DNA of 64,000 nucleotides from contig URDU01000010.1 of NCBI GenBank assembly GCA_900546625.1, positions 38,973 through 102,972 of the forward strand, read 5' to 3'. Source of the DNA: an uncultured Lachnobacterium sp. GTDB taxonomy: Bacteria; Bacillota; Clostridia; Lachnospirales; Lachnospiraceae. Both the position numbers and the translations under genes were made by a program. The notes under the pieces were generated by a model. That model was not told the origin of the DNA. It was given only the letters and a program-made list of their open reading frames with translations, and did no database searches. Within the stretch, counting starts at the first letter, position 1; each line of letters starts with the position of its first letter. Below, in pieces: positions 61,542 through 64,000 of the stretch.

Positions 61542-62384
61542 TTATACTGCTATAATAATGCCTCCGTCATTTGCATACATGCTTGAGATGCCGGCAGTAT
61601 CCACAATGACAATCTTCTTAAATCTGGCAAGCTTCTCAAGGCATGCCTTCACATACTGTGCACGCTCCGGGCAGTTGCAGTGTGAAATTGCAAGAATCCT
61701 GTGCTCACAGTCCTTTGTGGCAGCCACAACATCCTCCACCATCTTGGCAAGCGCCCTCTTCATGCCACGGGCCTGACCAAGCTGCTGTATTGAGCCCTCA
61801 TCTGTTGAGCCCATGACAGGCTTTATATTTAAAGTGCTGGCTACAAAAGCCTTCAGGTTGCTAAGACGCCCTGCCTTTCTTAAGGTGTCAAGTGTCTCAA
61901 GCACAAAGAAGGTATTCATTGAAGAGATATACTCCTCAGTCTGCTTTACAACCTCATCAAATGAAAGTCCACTCTCCTCGAGCTCCTGCACCTTCATGCC
62001 GATAAGTGTCTCGCCGATAGATGCTGAGCGTGAATTGAACACATATATTTGCTTGCCCGAGTCCTCATGCTCCTCATTGTACAGATTGACTGCTAAAACA
62101 GCGCTGTTGTATGAGCCGCTGAGCTTGCCCGAAAGTGTGACAACATATACATGATCAGCCTCTCCCTCAAATGCCTGCATGTACTCCTCAGGAGAAGGGC
62201 ATGACGACTTTGGTCCCTTTACACTCTCCTTGACTCTTCTAAGGAAATCATGCTGGTCAAAGCTCTCATCATCGCGGATCCTGTATCCGTCAACATCAAG
62301 CTCAAGTGCTACATTGCAAAAATGTCCATCCTTCTTAAGGCTGTCTGTGAGCTCACCACAGCTATCTATTATAATCTTATACAT
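61542..62384 (-). CDS. DegV family fatty-acid-binding protein
   Basis: 280 residues. N-terminal YKIIIDSCGELTDSL (in place of the common D-S-T/S-D start), then SCPSPEEYMQAFEG, VTLSGKLSGSYNSAVLAVNL and FVLETLDTLRKAGRLSNLKA, all standard for DegV/FakB proteins that bind an acyl chain between two domains. FakB-type members present fatty acids to the FakA kinase. No fakA is adjacent. GCAGGAGGAACCGAT precedes ATG. Confidence 0.92.
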   Translation of the reverse strand: MYKIIIDSCGELTDSLKKDGHFCNVALELDVDGYRIRDDESFDQHDFLRRVKESVKGPKSSCPSPEEYMQAFEGEADHVYVVTLSGKLSGSYNSAVLAVNLYNEEHEDSGKQIYVFNSRSASIGETLIGMKVQELEESGLSFDEVVKQTEEYISSMNTFFVLETLDTLRKAGRLSNLKAFVASTLNIKPVMGSTDEGSIQQLGQARGMKRALAKMVEDVVAATKDCEHRILAISHCNCPERAQYVKACLEKLARFKKIVIVDTAGISSMYANDGGIIIAV

Positions 62385-62546
62385 ATCGGTTCCTCCTGCA
62401 TTATATGATAATAAGAGTTCAAATTACTTTTTTAAAGGTTATTTCATTCCGTAACAAGTAGTTTTCATTACTACGTCATATTAACACGAAAACCAAACTT
62501 ATGCAAGAGGTTTCTGTATATATTTCCCAATAACGGTTAGCGCCCT

Positions 62547-63833
62547 TTAATGGTACCCGAAAAATGCGGTCACACAGTCGCTTAAGGCTTTCATATCGCG
62601 TGCTCCCATCAGCTCACAGGCTGAGTGCATGGCAAGAATAGGTATACCTATATCCACCGTCTTTACCGGCAGCAGTGTGCCTGCAATCGAGCCGAGCGTG
62701 CTGCCTCCGCGGCTGTCCGAGCGGTTCACAAAGCGCTGGTACGGTATGCCCTTTTCGTCACATATCCGGCAGAGAATGGCAATAGCCTGTGCATCCGTAG
62801 CATACGACTGCGAGCACGCCTGCTTGATACAAAAGCCTTTTCCCATGACTGGCTTATTTGTGATATCCATCTTTTCCTTTTTATTAGGATGAAGCGCATG
62901 AGCCACATCGACAGACAAAAGCATGGCATCATAGATACTCTCATCTATCTCATTTTCTGTAAGGTCCATATTTCTTAAAATGCGTCTGAGCATATCGTGA
63001 AGCATTATAGAGGCCGCGCCCTGCTTACTGCTGCTTCCAATCTCCTCATGGTCAAAGAGTGCTATGATATTTATTCCATCAGCTCTGTTTCCATCCTCTA
63101 TCGCATCAAGAAGTGCCCTGCAGGATGACTGGTTGTCGATTCTTGGCGATGAAATCATAGTATCATTCACACCGACAAAGCAAGGCTCATCCATGCAAAA
63201 TGTATTGAGTTCGAAGTCTATGATATCGCTCTTTTCCACAGACAGCTCGTTTGCCAGAAAGCTAAGGAAATAATCTGTGGTCTTTTCATCCTCAGGTATT
63301 GAATCAAGCACCGGCATCAGATCCACCTGATTATTTATCTCAACTCCCTTATTTACATCCCTGTTCATATGAATGGCAAGATTTGGAATAATCATGACAG
63401 GCTTTTTTGACCTGTAAAGCACCATACGTGGGTTAAACACATCATCACTCTTTATAGCCACACGACCTGCCACTCCGAGAGGCCTGTCAAACCATGTGTT
63501 TAAAATCGGTCCGCCATACACCTCTACATTGACCTGTGCATATGAATTTGTCATAAAATCCGGATTGGGCTTTATGCGAAGATACGGGTAGTCTGTGTGA
63601 GCTGCCGCTATCCGCACCATATCCTTTTTGTTGTAGCCGCTTCCTACAGTAAATGCAAACATGGTTGTATCATGGTGATTTAAGACATATCTGCCACCGC
63701 GCACAAGCCTCCAGTCGCCTGTATAATCTATCTCCTCAAATCCGTTTTCCAAAAGCTCCTGCTTTGCAGCCCTCACGCACTCGCATGGCGAAACTGCCTC
63801 TTTAAGTAAATTAAATAATTTTTCCTGTTTCAT
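62547..63833 (-). CDS. M18 family aminopeptidase
   Basis: 428 residues. Metal ligands: His in AAHTDYPYLRIKP, Asp in PRIDNQSSCRALLDAIE, Glu pair in ALFDHEEIGSSSKQGAASIM, Asp in MLLSVDVAHALHPNKKEKMD, and the C-terminal His in PILAMHSACELMGARD. This is the dodecameric aspartyl-type aminopeptidase family (ApeB/DnpEP). GGAGGCAATCC precedes ATG. No signal peptide, so cytosolic. Confidence 0.94.
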   Translation of the reverse strand: MKQEKLFNLLKEAVSPCECVRAAKQELLENGFEEIDYTGDWRLVRGGRYVLNHHDTTMFAFTVGSGYNKKDMVRIAAAHTDYPYLRIKPNPDFMTNSYAQVNVEVYGGPILNTWFDRPLGVAGRVAIKSDDVFNPRMVLYRSKKPVMIIPNLAIHMNRDVNKGVEINNQVDLMPVLDSIPEDEKTTDYFLSFLANELSVEKSDIIDFELNTFCMDEPCFVGVNDTMISSPRIDNQSSCRALLDAIEDGNRADGINIIALFDHEEIGSSSKQGAASIMLHDMLRRILRNMDLTENEIDESIYDAMLLSVDVAHALHPNKKEKMDITNKPVMGKGFCIKQACSQSYATDAQAIAILCRICDEKGIPYQRFVNRSDSRGGSTLGSIAGTLLPVKTVDIGIPILAMHSACELMGARDMKALSDCVTAFFGYH

Positions 63834-63897
63834 GGATTGCCTCCTGTTTTCATTGCATAACGCATTTATTCTACCACGGACTTAACAATTATTCCAG

Positions 63898-63926
63898 TTG
63901 GACAGGCTTTATTTTTGTGGCATAAT
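63898..63926 (+). promoter_or_regulatory. Plus-strand promoter at the window edge
   Basis: -35 TTGGAC (63898-63903), 17 bp, -10 CATAAT (63921-63926). Downstream, TGCATGC/GCATGCA with outer ATCGA/TCGAT (about 63970-64000) forms a hairpin that the window edge cuts. It probably belongs to a gene outside the window. Confidence 0.45.
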
Positions 63927-64000
63927 CTGCGAATCTGATGTATGATATGATTAAAGGGTCAAAAGGTATCATCGATGCATGCTTGCATGCAATTCGATGT

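Noticed and set aside
1-64000. CRISPR array
   Set aside because: No run of regularly spaced direct repeats and no cas-like gene were seen.

Overview
The window looks like chromosome of a low-to-mid GC Gram-positive anaerobe of the Lachnospiraceae (Agathobacter/Eubacterium rectale or Roseburia type). This is an inference from: the dgt-dnaG-rpoD-trmK block, an A-type RNase P RNA, a Spo0A C-terminal domain protein, paired heterodimeric ABC exporters, DUF5685/J-domain neighbours, YhgE/Pip proteins, a holin-like type I toxin, and strong AGGAGG ribosome sites. Nearly every gene is on the minus strand. The exceptions are rnpB, a MATE exporter with its leader, and a short antisense RNA.

Layout. 1-5.5 kb: the 5' end of glycogen synthase, a Spo0A-like DNA-binding protein with a shortened receiver and two 0A boxes in its promoter, and a heterodimeric ABC exporter. 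5.6-6.0 kb: an antitoxin with a toxin cut to 22 codons. 6.2-21.5 kb: a type IV pilus / pseudopilin locus (major pilin, prepilin peptidase, PilM-PilN fusion, PilO, four minor-pilin-like proteins and a 1668-residue exported protein) with no assembly ATPase or platform protein. 21.6-23.8 kb: an Rpn-type nuclease gene between two inverted copies of a structured repeat. 23.8-28.1 kb: a YesN-like regulator, a J-domain/DUF5685/zinc-ribbon operon and rnpB. 28.2-35.6 kb: housekeeping operon dgt, dnaG, rpoD, trmK, nucleoside kinase, hydrolase.

37.3-47.1 kb holds three tRNA-Leu genes. One (CAG) stands alone. The other two (both AAG) sit in near-identical blocks of about 300 bp, 8.1 kb apart in direct orientation. 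Between the blocks lies an accessory segment: GNAT acetyltransferase, HigBA-type toxin-antitoxin pair, PadR/HAAS membrane pair, methyltransferase plus its decayed copy, type I toxin with antisense RNA, MATE exporter behind an attenuator, and a MutS-family ATPase.

47.1-64 kb: two large cyclic-di-GMP proteins (GGDEF-REC-HD-GYP and GAF-PAS-GGDEF-EAL), a HEAT-methyltransferase, a membrane-anchored amidase, ilvE, two YhgE/Pip membrane proteins, folC, a DegV protein and an M18 aminopeptidase.

The most interesting parts are the pilus locus with its giant exported protein and PilM-PilN fusion, the nuclease inside inverted structured repeats, and the small regulatory circuits of the tRNA-flanked island (type I antitoxin RNA, a HigBA promoter copied in front of padR, and the MATE attenuator).
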